This document shows, piece by piece, positions 57,283 to 64,000 of a DNA stretch of 64,000 nt. Numbering within the stretch: the stretch's first letter is position 1; each line of letters starts with the position of its first letter. Below the pieces are notes generated by a model. It did not search any database. It was not told where the DNA came from and worked only from the letters and a program-made list of their open reading frames with translations. The stretch is taken from NCBI RefSeq assembly GCF_023611925.1, contig NZ_CP091456.1:2336001-2400000 (forward strand). The letters are read 5' to 3'. The position numbers were made by a program, and so were the translations under genes. Origin of the DNA: Avibacterium sp. 20-132. GTDB lineage: Bacteria; Pseudomonadota; Gammaproteobacteria; Enterobacterales; Pasteurellaceae.

Positions 57283-58173
57283 TTACCAATCTTTATTGGC
57301 AAAATCATCAATCAAAAAATCCAAAAACAAACGGGTGGCTTTAGGCAGATGCTCTCTTGAGGCATAAAGCCCATAAATTTTAAGCACAGGCAGCTGCCAA
57401 TCGCCAAGCAATGCCACAAGCTCACCGCTTTGAAGCTCCCTTTCCACAAGATAACGTGGCAGCATGGCAATGCCCGCATGATGGCGGACAGCACAAAGCA
57501 AAGCCCCTGCATCATTGGCACTAAAGGCATTTGTCAGCAGGCATTTTTTCTCCTCGCCTGCTTTTTCTAGACTAAGCTCCGTGCGGTTAAGATGGCTGTG
57601 TGCCAAAAAGCGATGCTTGGGCAAATCCTCTGGCGTTTTAGGCGTGCCGTGTTCGGCAAGATAGGCTGGCGTTGCCGCCAAAACCGAATGGCAATCGGCA
57701 AGCGGACGGGAAATCAGCTGGCCATCGGGGCGGCTGCTGATGCGAATCGCCAAGTCAATCCCCTGCTCCACCAGATTAAGACTGGCTTCACTTAAATTAA
57801 GATAAATGGCAAGTTTGGGGTGCTGCTTTTGAAAGCGATAGATGGCTTCTGTAAGGTGCGTTGCCCCAAAAGAGATGCTTGCGGTCAGACGCAAAGTGCC
57901 TTGCAAATCCAGCCGACCGCTTGCCGTGTCATCTTGCATTTTTTTGATTTGATTTAAGATTTCTTGGCAGTAAGGCACGGCCTGACGGCCAGCTTCGGTC
58001 AGGCTGATGTGCCTTGTGGTGCGGTGAAACAAGCGGGCATCAAGCCAGCGCTCAATAAGGGCGATATGACGGCTGACCATGGGGCGGGACATCTGCAAAT
58101 GCTCTGCCGTGTCGGTAAAACTGCCCGTGCGGGCGGCTTCCAAAAAAACGTTAATGGCGGTGATTTTATCCAT
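57283..58173 (-). CDS. LysR-family regulator
   Basis: The 296-residue protein has the N-terminal helix-turn-helix (F-T-D-T-A-E-H-L-Q-M-S-R-P-M-V-S-R-H-I-A-L-I-E) and a CrgA/AaeR-like sensor domain. It is divergent from the metallo-beta-lactamase-fold gene. An 11-bp perfect inverted repeat in the shared promoter (58176-58186 with 58218-58228) is its likely operator. Confidence 0.92.
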   Translation of the reverse strand: MDKITAINVFLEAARTGSFTDTAEHLQMSRPMVSRHIALIERWLDARLFHRTTRHISLTEAGRQAVPYCQEILNQIKKMQDDTASGRLDLQGTLRLTASISFGATHLTEAIYRFQKQHPKLAIYLNLSEASLNLVEQGIDLAIRISSRPDGQLISRPLADCHSVLAATPAYLAEHGTPKTPEDLPKHRFLAHSHLNRTELSLEKAGEEKKCLLTNAFSANDAGALLCAVRHHAGIAMLPRYLVERELQSGELVALLGDWQLPVLKIYGLYASREHLPKATRLFLDFLIDDFANKDW

Positions 58174-58175
58174 CT

Positions 58176-58228
58176 TTGTTGCAATATAAGAAACAGTATT
58201 GTTTATTTTACGGTATTTATTGCAACAA
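58176..58228. promoter_or_regulatory. LysR-type operator with 11-bp inverted arms
   Basis: TTGTTGCAATA and TATTGCAACAA are perfect complements 31 bp apart between divergent genes. Confidence 0.65.
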
Positions 58229-58286
58229 TCATAGCCCCTATAATGTGTTTGTCCATTGAATCAACCTCAATTTTAAGGAAAAAAAC

Positions 58287-59144
58287 ATGAACGCAAAAAA
58301 AACGGCACTGGCCGCTTTCTTTATCCTCACTTCGGCCTTCGCCCATGCAGAACTTAAGCTTGAAACCTATCAGGCCGACCAAGGCAGCTTTAACGTTACC
58401 TCAACCCTCATCACAGGGGAAAAAGAAGCCGTGCTGATTGACTCGGGCTTTACCCGTGCCGATGCCCTGCGGATTGCCGCCAAGATACTCGATAGCGGCA
58501 AAACCCTAACAACCATCTTCATCAGCCAAGCCGACCCTGATTATTACTTCGGCGTTGAAACGCTCAAAGCACAATTTCCACAAGCCAAAGTGGTAACCAC
58601 CCCAGCGGTTTTGCAAAAAATTGAAGCCAAATTGCCAAAAAAAGTGGCTTTTTGGAGCCCCAAAATGGGCGAAAACGCACCCAAGCACCCTGTTTTGCCA
58701 GAAGCATTAACAGACAACCGCCTCACACTTGAAGGCGACACCATCGAAATCAAAGGCACAGAAGGCCTGCTCGCCCACCGCCCCTATGTTTGGATTCCCT
58801 CGCTCAAAGCCATCACAGGCAACATTGCCGTCTTTGGCAAAATGCACGTCTGGACAGCCGACAGCCAAAGCAAAGCGGAACGCAAAGCATGGATAAAACA
58901 GCTTGATGAAATGAAAGCCCTCAAGCCCAAAGTGGTGATTGCAGGCCACAGTGCCACCGTCAGACAAGATGTCAGCAATATTGACTTTACCAAGAGCTAC
59001 CTACAGCAGTTTGAACAAAACTTAGCCCAAAGTAAAAACAGTGCCGACCTGATACAAAAAATGCAAAAAGCCTACCCCAACCTGCCTGCGACAAGCAACC
59101 TTGAACTTGGTGCCCAAGTTGCCACAGGCGAAATGAAGTGGTAA
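58287..59144 (+). CDS. Exported metallo-beta-lactamase-fold protein with altered metal motif
   Basis: The 285-residue product has a signal peptide (cleavage after A-H-A near residue 21) and the fold's G-E-K-E-A-V-L-I-D-S-G-F. The usual H-x-H-x-D-H is replaced by S-Q-A-D-P-D-Y, so the di-zinc site is incomplete; a later G-H-S-A (about residue 218) keeps one histidine. A hydrolase role is therefore doubtful. GGAA precedes the start. Confidence 0.8.
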   Translation: MNAKKTALAAFFILTSAFAHAELKLETYQADQGSFNVTSTLITGEKEAVLIDSGFTRADALRIAAKILDSGKTLTTIFISQADPDYYFGVETLKAQFPQAKVVTTPAVLQKIEAKLPKKVAFWSPKMGENAPKHPVLPEALTDNRLTLEGDTIEIKGTEGLLAHRPYVWIPSLKAITGNIAVFGKMHVWTADSQSKAERKAWIKQLDEMKALKPKVVIAGHSATVRQDVSNIDFTKSYLQQFEQNLAQSKNSADLIQKMQKAYPNLPATSNLELGAQVATGEMKW

Positions 59145-59170
59145 GCCCAAGCCATCTAAAAGAGAACACC

Positions 59171-59761
59171 ATGAAAAACCAAAACCTCATTTACCTTTTT
59201 GATCCCTTGTGCGGCTGGTGCTACGGTGCGGCAAAAGCCCTGGCAAAGCTTGCCGAACATAACCCCATTGATGCCCTGCCGACAGGCCTTTTTGCCGACA
59301 CAGGACGCATAATGAATCAAGACTTTGCAAACTACGCTTGGCAAAATGACCTGCGTATTCATCAGCTCACAGGGGCAGAATTTAGCCCCAAATACCACGA
59401 GCATATTTTAGAAAAGCCGAGCGTTTTTGATTCACGGCTAATGACCAACGCCCTAGCCCTAGCCAAACGCCAAGCCCCCGAACGGTTTTTTGCCCTGCTG
59501 CACGCCTTTGGGCAAGCCCGCTATGTGGAAGGACGCGACACCGCCGACCTTAAAACCGTCTGCAACATCGCAAGCCAAGAGGGCATCAGCTGCCAGCCTG
59601 ACGACCTCAACAATGCCACAGCCCTTGCCAACCAAGACATTCAGCAAGCCCAAAACCTGATGCAAGCCATGTCTTTGCAGGGCGTACCGCAGCTGATACA
59701 AAAGACCCCAAGCGGTTATCAGCCATTGCCACGTGAACTGCTCTTTACTGCCCAAGCATAA
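59171..59761 (+). CDS. DsbA-family thioredoxin-like protein
   Basis: The 196-residue product has an N-terminal C-G-W-C active site (F-D-P-L-C-G-W-C-Y-G) and a helical insert like FrnE/DsbA-type oxidoreductases. No signal peptide is seen, so it acts in the cytoplasm. The longer frame from 59138 overlaps the upstream gene; GAGA is the only upstream signal. Probably cotranscribed with the metallo-beta-lactamase-fold gene. Confidence 0.85.
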   Translation: MKNQNLIYLFDPLCGWCYGAAKALAKLAEHNPIDALPTGLFADTGRIMNQDFANYAWQNDLRIHQLTGAEFSPKYHEHILEKPSVFDSRLMTNALALAKRQAPERFFALLHAFGQARYVEGRDTADLKTVCNIASQEGISCQPDDLNNATALANQDIQQAQNLMQAMSLQGVPQLIQKTPSGYQPLPRELLFTAQA

Positions 59762-59803
59762 AGAAAGCTACCTGAAAACTTGAGTTTAGCTTTCAGGCAG
59801 CCT
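59762..59803. terminator. Terminator containing a neisserial-type uptake sequence
   Basis: GGCTACCTGAAA-type and TTTCAGGCAGCC arms pair around a short loop between two convergent genes. The right arm is TTCAGGCAGCCT (59792-59803), the complement of AGGCTGCCTGAA. Confidence 0.65.
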
Positions 59804-61109
59804 TCGTTTTCTCACCTTGCCAAATTTGCACCCACATCAGCACGCCGCTCACTGCAAATAATCCGATTGAAACCATCGGCTGCGACACCGCAAGGGCGGC
59901 GAGGGCGCTGCCGAATGCGGCGGCGAATTGGGTAGCGAGGCGGCTGAGTAAGCTCGCTTGGGCGCGGTGTTCGGCGTTGATGGTGCGGTACAGGGCTGCC
60001 ATTGGCATAATGCTCAACAGCCCTACGCCACTGCCACGCAAGCTCATTAAAGCCAAGGCTGAAGCGGTATTCAGCGGGAACAATAATGCCAAACTCGACA
60101 GCAACACTGCACTAGCGGCAAGGCTTAATAGACGGCGTTCGCCCCAACGCTGGGCGAGGCGTTCCAAATAACGGCGTGCGATCAACGTACCAATGCCGTG
60201 TGCTGCCAGCAAGATGCCAATCCAAGCCACATCGTGATGGGCGTTCGTCCACAGGATTGGCAGCAGCAAAATACCGCCGTAGTAATTGAACGCTGCCCAA
60301 AACAGCAAACTCAGTTCACGGCGAAAGGCGGAGAGGCGAAGCAAATCGAGGCGTACCAATGCCCGTTCACCTTGACGCTTGGCGTGTATCACAAACAAGC
60401 CGCCCAACATCAATCCCACCGCTCCAGCTATCAATGGTTCAGGCTGCCACGCCGCTTGTTGCACGGCATACACCAACAACACTAAGGCTGGGGCGAGGCA
60501 CACATACCCCCAGCCATCAAAGTCCCAAGCAGGGTTGGCAGACAAGGCGGGAATACATCTGCTCCACACCAACGCCCACGCACACAGCGGCACATTTACG
60601 GCAAAAATCCAATGCCAACTGCCCACTTTCAACAAGGCAGAAGCCAACAGCGGTGCGGCAATCGGGGCGATCACCGCAGGCACGGCTAAGGCGGTGAGTG
60701 CGGGGCGTAATTTTTCAGACGGCATCACCCGAGCGCACAAGGTTTGCAACAGCGGCTGCATCAAACCCGCCGCCACCCCTTGCCCCACACGTGCCGCCAG
60801 CAACACCGCAAAACTATTCGCCACCGCCGCCACTGCAGAACTCAAGGCAAACAATAGCAAACACGCACGCCACAAACGCACCTCGCCCAAGCCTTGCCCC
60901 AACGCCGCCGACAACGGCACAGCCGCCACCGCTGCCAACAAATACGCCACCACCAACCATGCCAAAGGGGCAGCAGGAAAACTCACGCCCAACGCAGGCA
61001 ATGCCGTATTCAATGCTGTTGCATCGGCTAAGGGCAACACAATGCCCAATAACAACGCATTTAAAAAACGTTTTTCGGGCAATGAAAAAATAATCGTTTC
61101 AGATGGCAT
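59793..61109 (-). CDS. MFS multidrug transporter (DHA2/EmrB-like)
   Basis: The 438-residue product is almost wholly hydrophobic, with 12-14 predicted spans and an L-P-L-A-D-A-T-A-L-N-T-A-L-P motif in the first span typical of drug:proton antiporters. It is divergent from an AraC regulator 168 bp away. An exact ATGCCGTCTGAA (reverse, 60714-60725) lies within the gene. Confidence 0.88.
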   Translation of the reverse strand: MPSETIIFSLPEKRFLNALLLGIVLPLADATALNTALPALGVSFPAAPLAWLVVAYLLAAVAAVPLSAALGQGLGEVRLWRACLLLFALSSAVAAVANSFAVLLAARVGQGVAAGLMQPLLQTLCARVMPSEKLRPALTALAVPAVIAPIAAPLLASALLKVGSWHWIFAVNVPLCAWALVWSRCIPALSANPAWDFDGWGYVCLAPALVLLVYAVQQAAWQPEPLIAGAVGLMLGGLFVIHAKRQGERALVRLDLLRLSAFRRELSLLFWAAFNYYGGILLLPILWTNAHHDVAWIGILLAAHGIGTLIARRYLERLAQRWGERRLLSLAASAVLLSSLALLFPLNTASALALMSLRGSGVGLLSIMPMAALYRTINAEHRAQASLLSRLATQFAAAFGSALAALAVSQPMVSIGLFAVSGVLMWVQIWQGEKTKAA

Positions 61110-61277
61110 AACTCTTCCTCGTCTGTTTGGATATTGTTTGGCACAATGTTTTTAACTGTTTTATCGGCTCAACCAGTCAATGCCAACAATGCTGACTGAT
61201 TGATTTTTCAAACAAAATCAGCATAATCCTTTTTTAATTGTTATACTTTCGACAAAATAGCAATAATTATCGAATAA

Positions 61278-62048
61278 ATGGCAAAAACACTCGCTCAACC
61301 GCTACCCGATACCCCTTACGCACCCAGTGAAGAAATGCCCATTCGTGTGGTACAGCGCCATCATCAACCCCGCACGGCGGTGGCGAGCCATCAACACGCT
61401 TGGGGGCAGTTGGTGTATTCCCGACAAGGCGTGATTCGTGTGTTTACGCCGCAGGCGAGTTTCACCGTGCCGCCTGAACGGGCGGTGTGGATTGCCGCCA
61501 ATGAGCCTCATCGGGTGGACGTGTTGTCTGCCACGCAGGTGTTTACCGCCCATTTGTACCGTGATGTACCCAGCACCGCTCTGAGCGTGCCGCCCTTGTT
61601 GCGTGAGGTCTTGATTGCCCTGTCAAAGCCGTCTGAAAAACGGCGTTTCGACTTGTTGTCTGCTTTATTTTGTGAAGAGTTAAAAAACGCACCCGCCTTG
61701 CCGTTGGGCGTGCGATTGCCACAAGACAAGCGTTTGCGTCAGCTGTGTGAAGCCGTGTTGCAAACGCCGAGATTAGATATTCCGCTGGCACAATGGGCGC
61801 ACGATTGTGGGGCAAGCGTAGCAACGGTGCAGCGTTTGTTTAAGCGTGAGCTGGGCTGCCATTTCAACGCGTGGCGGCAACAAGCCTTGCTCGCCCGTGC
61901 CACCGAACTCGCCGCCCAACAGCTGCCCCTCGCCCATATCGCCCTTGAGCTGGGCTACCGCAGCCAAAGCGCGTTTTCCTTTATGGTGAGCCAATGCACA
62001 GGACAAACCGCAAGTGCGTATTTTTATCCGAAAGGTAATGAAAATTGA
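61278..62048 (+). CDS. AraC-family regulator with cupin domain
   Basis: The 256-residue protein has an N-terminal cupin (H-Q-H-A-W-G-Q-L-V-Y-S-R-Q-G) and two C-terminal helix-turn-helix units (A-S-V-A-T-V-Q-R-L-F-K-R-E-L and I-A-L-E-L-G-Y-R-S-Q-S-A-F). It probably controls the divergent MFS pump. It resembles NimR-like regulators. A near-consensus AAGCCGTCTGAA (61626-61637) is inside. Confidence 0.9.
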   Translation: MAKTLAQPLPDTPYAPSEEMPIRVVQRHHQPRTAVASHQHAWGQLVYSRQGVIRVFTPQASFTVPPERAVWIAANEPHRVDVLSATQVFTAHLYRDVPSTALSVPPLLREVLIALSKPSEKRRFDLLSALFCEELKNAPALPLGVRLPQDKRLRQLCEAVLQTPRLDIPLAQWAHDCGASVATVQRLFKRELGCHFNAWRQQALLARATELAAQQLPLAHIALELGYRSQSAFSFMVSQCTGQTASAYFYPKGNEN

Positions 62049-62146
62049 GTGAAAAAATTGCCGCACTTTCTCATTACCTATGTCTTTTATACCCCAAACA
62101 CATCAGACATAATCAATAACCGTTAAATATACTTATATATAATATC

Positions 62147-62704
62147 TCTTATCTTTGGATTATGGCCTCATCTAGCATATTCATTTAATGGAGTAAGACA
62201 AGCATTTACCCAGCAACTGACACAGTTTCAAGAAAACAATCGCCCCATTATCTATCTTGATGAACGTGGGTTTAAAATAAGCGATTATAGACCTTATGCT
62301 TACACCCATAAAAGCCAAAGATGTTATGATATTTATCATTGGCAAGCCAAGAACCAAACCCATGCCATTGGTGCGATCCATAACAACAAATTGTTTGCTG
62401 TAGGTCTTTATGAATGCAGTATTAACAGCAAGGTATTTTTATCTTGGGTAGAAAAAGTATTGCTACCAAAGTTACCTAAAAACAGTGTGATTGTCATGGA
62501 CAATGCCACCTTTCATAAAAGACAAGACATACAAGACACAATCACGAACAAAAGACATGACATTCTTTGGTTACCACCTTACTCACCTGATTTAAATCCC
62601 ATTGAGCAAATTTAGAGTTGGATTAAGAGATTAAGACAAGATTGGCGATTGGAGTGTATTGATAGGTTGTTCTTTTATTTTATGTGGATTTGTGGTGGTT
62701 TTTA
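62147..62704 (+). pseudogene. IS630-family transposase remnant
   Basis: The DDE catalytic core is readable: I-Y-L-D-E-R-G-F, then S-V-I-V-M-D-N-A-T-F-H-K, then P-P-Y-S-P-D-L-N-P-I-E-Q. The N-terminal helix-turn-helix is missing and an in-frame TAG (62613-62615), where the family has tryptophan, stops it before S-W-I-K-R-L. It is inactive. No terminal inverted repeats were found. Confidence 0.85.
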
Positions 62705-62726
62705 GGTTTGGTTGGTATACTTGGCT

Positions 62727-63293
62727 ACCTTGACCTCTCCGCCTACGGCAAAGCCTACGCGGGCTCAGCCAACCTAGTCATACAAGACCTCATCGCTGCC
62801 CTCAACTTCATACAAAAAAACATCAAAAACTTTGGTGGCGATGAAAACAACATCACCCTCTTTGGCGTATCAGGCGGCGGAGCCACAGTCCTCACCCTCA
62901 TGGGCACAGAAGCCGCCCAAGGACGCTTTCACGAAGCCATCGTCCAAAGCGGAGCCATAGAAAAAATGGGCATGACCCTGCTGCCGCAAACCGCCACCCG
63001 ACGAGTTGCCGCCCTCACACCACACCGCAGAAATTCCCTTTGTGATGCACAACACCGACCGCACCGCAAGTGCCAACGGCAACGGCCAAAACGCCCAAAA
63101 ACTCGCCGACCTCATGAGCTAAGCGTGGATAAACTTCGCCAAAACAGGCAAACCAAACAGCCAAGGGCTGCCACACTGGTCTGCCTACACCAGACAAAAC
63201 GGTGCCGTGATGATTTTTAGCGACCACCCAAGCGTCCGCTACCACCACGACCGCAAACTGCAAGCCCTGATACAAAAAATGCCCACACAATAA
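62727..63293 (+). pseudogene. Carboxylesterase type B remnant
   Basis: Residues of a type B carboxylesterase are visible: N-F-G-G-D-E-N-N-I-T-L-F-G-V-S-G-G-G-A with the nucleophile elbow G-x-S-x-G, then in a second frame E-I-P-F-V-M-H-N-T-D and A-W-I-N-F-A-K-T-G-K-P-N. A frameshift or deletion near 63015 and an in-frame TAA at about 63119 break it; the 5' part is lost at the IS630 remnant. Confidence 0.85.
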
Positions 63294-63306
63294 CTAAGGT
63301 ATAAAA

Positions 63307-63341
63307 AGGCTGCCTGAAAGTTTTAAATGTTCAGGCAGCCT
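63307..63341 (+). terminator. Perfect inverted neisserial-type uptake sequences
   Basis: AGGCTGCCTGAA (63307-63318) and TTCAGGCAGCCT (63330-63341) are 12-bp perfect complements around an 11-nt loop. Paired uptake sequences serve as terminators in Neisseriaceae. Confidence 0.75.
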
Positions 63342-63499
63342 GATTGAAAAACTACGCTTTTAACTGGTGGTTTTTGGGATACTTATTTTCACCCGAGTGG
63401 GTAGAAAAATCATTTAAAAATTAAAGTCAAAAATAAACAAAATGGCGATAAAAATTTAAAGATTTTTGACCGCTCTTTTCATTCTCTTTTCCATAAAAA

Positions 63500-63540
63500 G
63501 GGCTACCTGAAAATACTGGTTTTAAGTTTTCAGGCAGCCT
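63500..63540. terminator. Second uptake-sequence hairpin
   Basis: GGGCTACCTGAA (63500-63511) and TTCAGGCAGCCT (63529-63540) pair with one G-U or mismatch and lie just downstream of the oxidoreductase gene. Confidence 0.65.
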
Positions 63541-63577
63541 TTCAACCGCTTAAATTTAAAAAAAAGTAACCGCAGTA

Positions 63578-64000
63578 TCAAACCCGACTGCTTTTTAAAC
63601 CCGCCTTGCCATTTTGCCAAAGCGTCCGCCACAAAATCCGCCACGCCGATGTGTTTGGATCTGGCTTTTTCCCAACGCCCATGCGTGCCATTTGATACAT
63701 ATACCAGCCCATTTCCAGCACCGACCCCATTTTTTCATCAATTTTGGCAACCCCTGTGGCAACGGGCTTAAGTTCAACGGTTTGGTATGTTCCAGCTTGG
63801 ATTTGATTGGGTAAATCAGGCACCAACGCAAACGGGCGTGCCACGCCGACAAAATCGAGCTCACCGCTTGTTAGTGCATCATTCATCGCACTTTGCGAAC
63901 GAAATCCGCCTGTAATAATCAGCGGCACTTGGCTGACCGTGCGTGCTTTTTGGGCGTAATCCAAAAAATAGGCCTCGCGTTTTTGTGAACTGGGTTTGCT
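63578..64000 (-). CDS. Old-yellow-enzyme NADH:flavin oxidoreductase, C-terminal part
   Basis: The frame is open to the window edge. It contains V-P-L-I-I-T-G-G-F-R-S and D-F-V-G-V-A-R-P-F-A-L, the FMN phosphate-binding and C-terminal barrel strands of the family, and a tail with M-Y-Q-M-A-R-M-G. The N-terminal two-thirds lie outside. Such enzymes reduce alpha,beta-unsaturated compounds, consistent with the neighbouring stress genes. Confidence 0.85.
   Translation of the reverse strand, partial: SKPSSQKREAYFLDYAQKARTVSQVPLIITGGFRSQSAMNDALTSGELDFVGVARPFALVPDLPNQIQAGTYQTVELKPVATGVAKIDEKMGSVLEMGWYMYQMARMGVGKKPDPNTSAWRILWRTLWQNGKAGLKSSRV

Noticed and set aside
60379..61155. 258-codon plus-strand frame opposite the MFS transporter
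   Set aside because: Low-complexity composition rich in A, T, N and K without a fold pattern; it is a shadow of the GC-rich transporter gene on the other strand.

Overview
The window comes from a Haemophilus-type Pasteurellaceae chromosome. The host-derived part is AT-rich, and the Haemophilus DNA-uptake core AAGTGCGGT (or its complement) recurs throughout, often inside terminators. glnS and a long-form cytidine deaminase gene lie at the prophage-distal side. About 1-45.8 kb is a lambda-like siphovirus prophage that runs off the left edge. Its integrase end abuts a 26-bp copy of the 3' end of ssrA (tmRNA) at 45762-45787, so the phage uses tmRNA as its attachment site. 45.8-53.7 kb is host backbone (glnS, a MacA-MacB-outer-membrane-factor efflux operon, cdd). 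From about 53.9 kb to the end the DNA is visibly more GC-rich and carries Neisseriaceae uptake sequences (several AGGCTGCCTGAA, one exact ATGCCGTCTGAA), pointing to blocks acquired from neisserial donors: oxidative-stress and reductase genes, LysR/MarR/AraC regulators, an MFS pump and decayed IS630 and esterase genes.

Prophage layout. The late genes read leftward (minus strand) from a Q-like antiterminator (22.4-23 kb): holin, SAR-type lysozyme, nested Rz/Rz1 spanins, a probable Acb2-like cyclic-nucleotide sponge, TerS, TerL, portal, MuF minor head protein, scaffold, capsid, connectors, tail tube, a G/GT pair joined by a -1 frameshift, an M-like protein, tape measure and L. The head cluster holds a cargo cassette: the MuF protein has a C-terminal RelA/SpoT-type nucleotidyltransferase domain, coupled by TAATG junctions to a 72-aa gene and a complete Mesh1-like alarmone hydrolase. 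Between tape measure and L is an accessory stretch with antirepressor genes, two lipoproteins and a HigBA toxin-antitoxin pair. The leftward early operon holds cro, a CII-like gene, replication genes O (with iterons) and P, ninB and ninG. The repressor cI is divergent and is followed by a soluble-plus-membrane gene pair in the position of lambda rexAB. A second rightward operon (30.8-45.7 kb) has a nut-like site, a second integrase with a methylase-like partner, a Panacea-type toxin-antitoxin candidate, antirepressors, a Cas2-like protein, RecT and YqaJ recombination genes, a second methylase-like gene, xis and int.

The most unusual feature is a family of c4-type antisense RNA modules. At least seven structures of 67-80 nt, each closed by a 6-16-bp stem, carry short segments complementary to the ribosome-binding region of the adjacent antirepressor gene. 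Six are preceded by a strong TTGAC(A/C)-N17/18 promoter and a short terminated leader that repeats the same target sequence. Each module has its own address sequence, so they look like orthogonal copies of the phage P1/P7 c4-ant switch. One copy has no gene, one has a truncated gene, and two antirepressors share an almost identical C-terminal cassette behind different N-terminal domains.

All calls rest on reading the sequence; no database search was possible. RNA pairings were checked base by base but not folded computationally.
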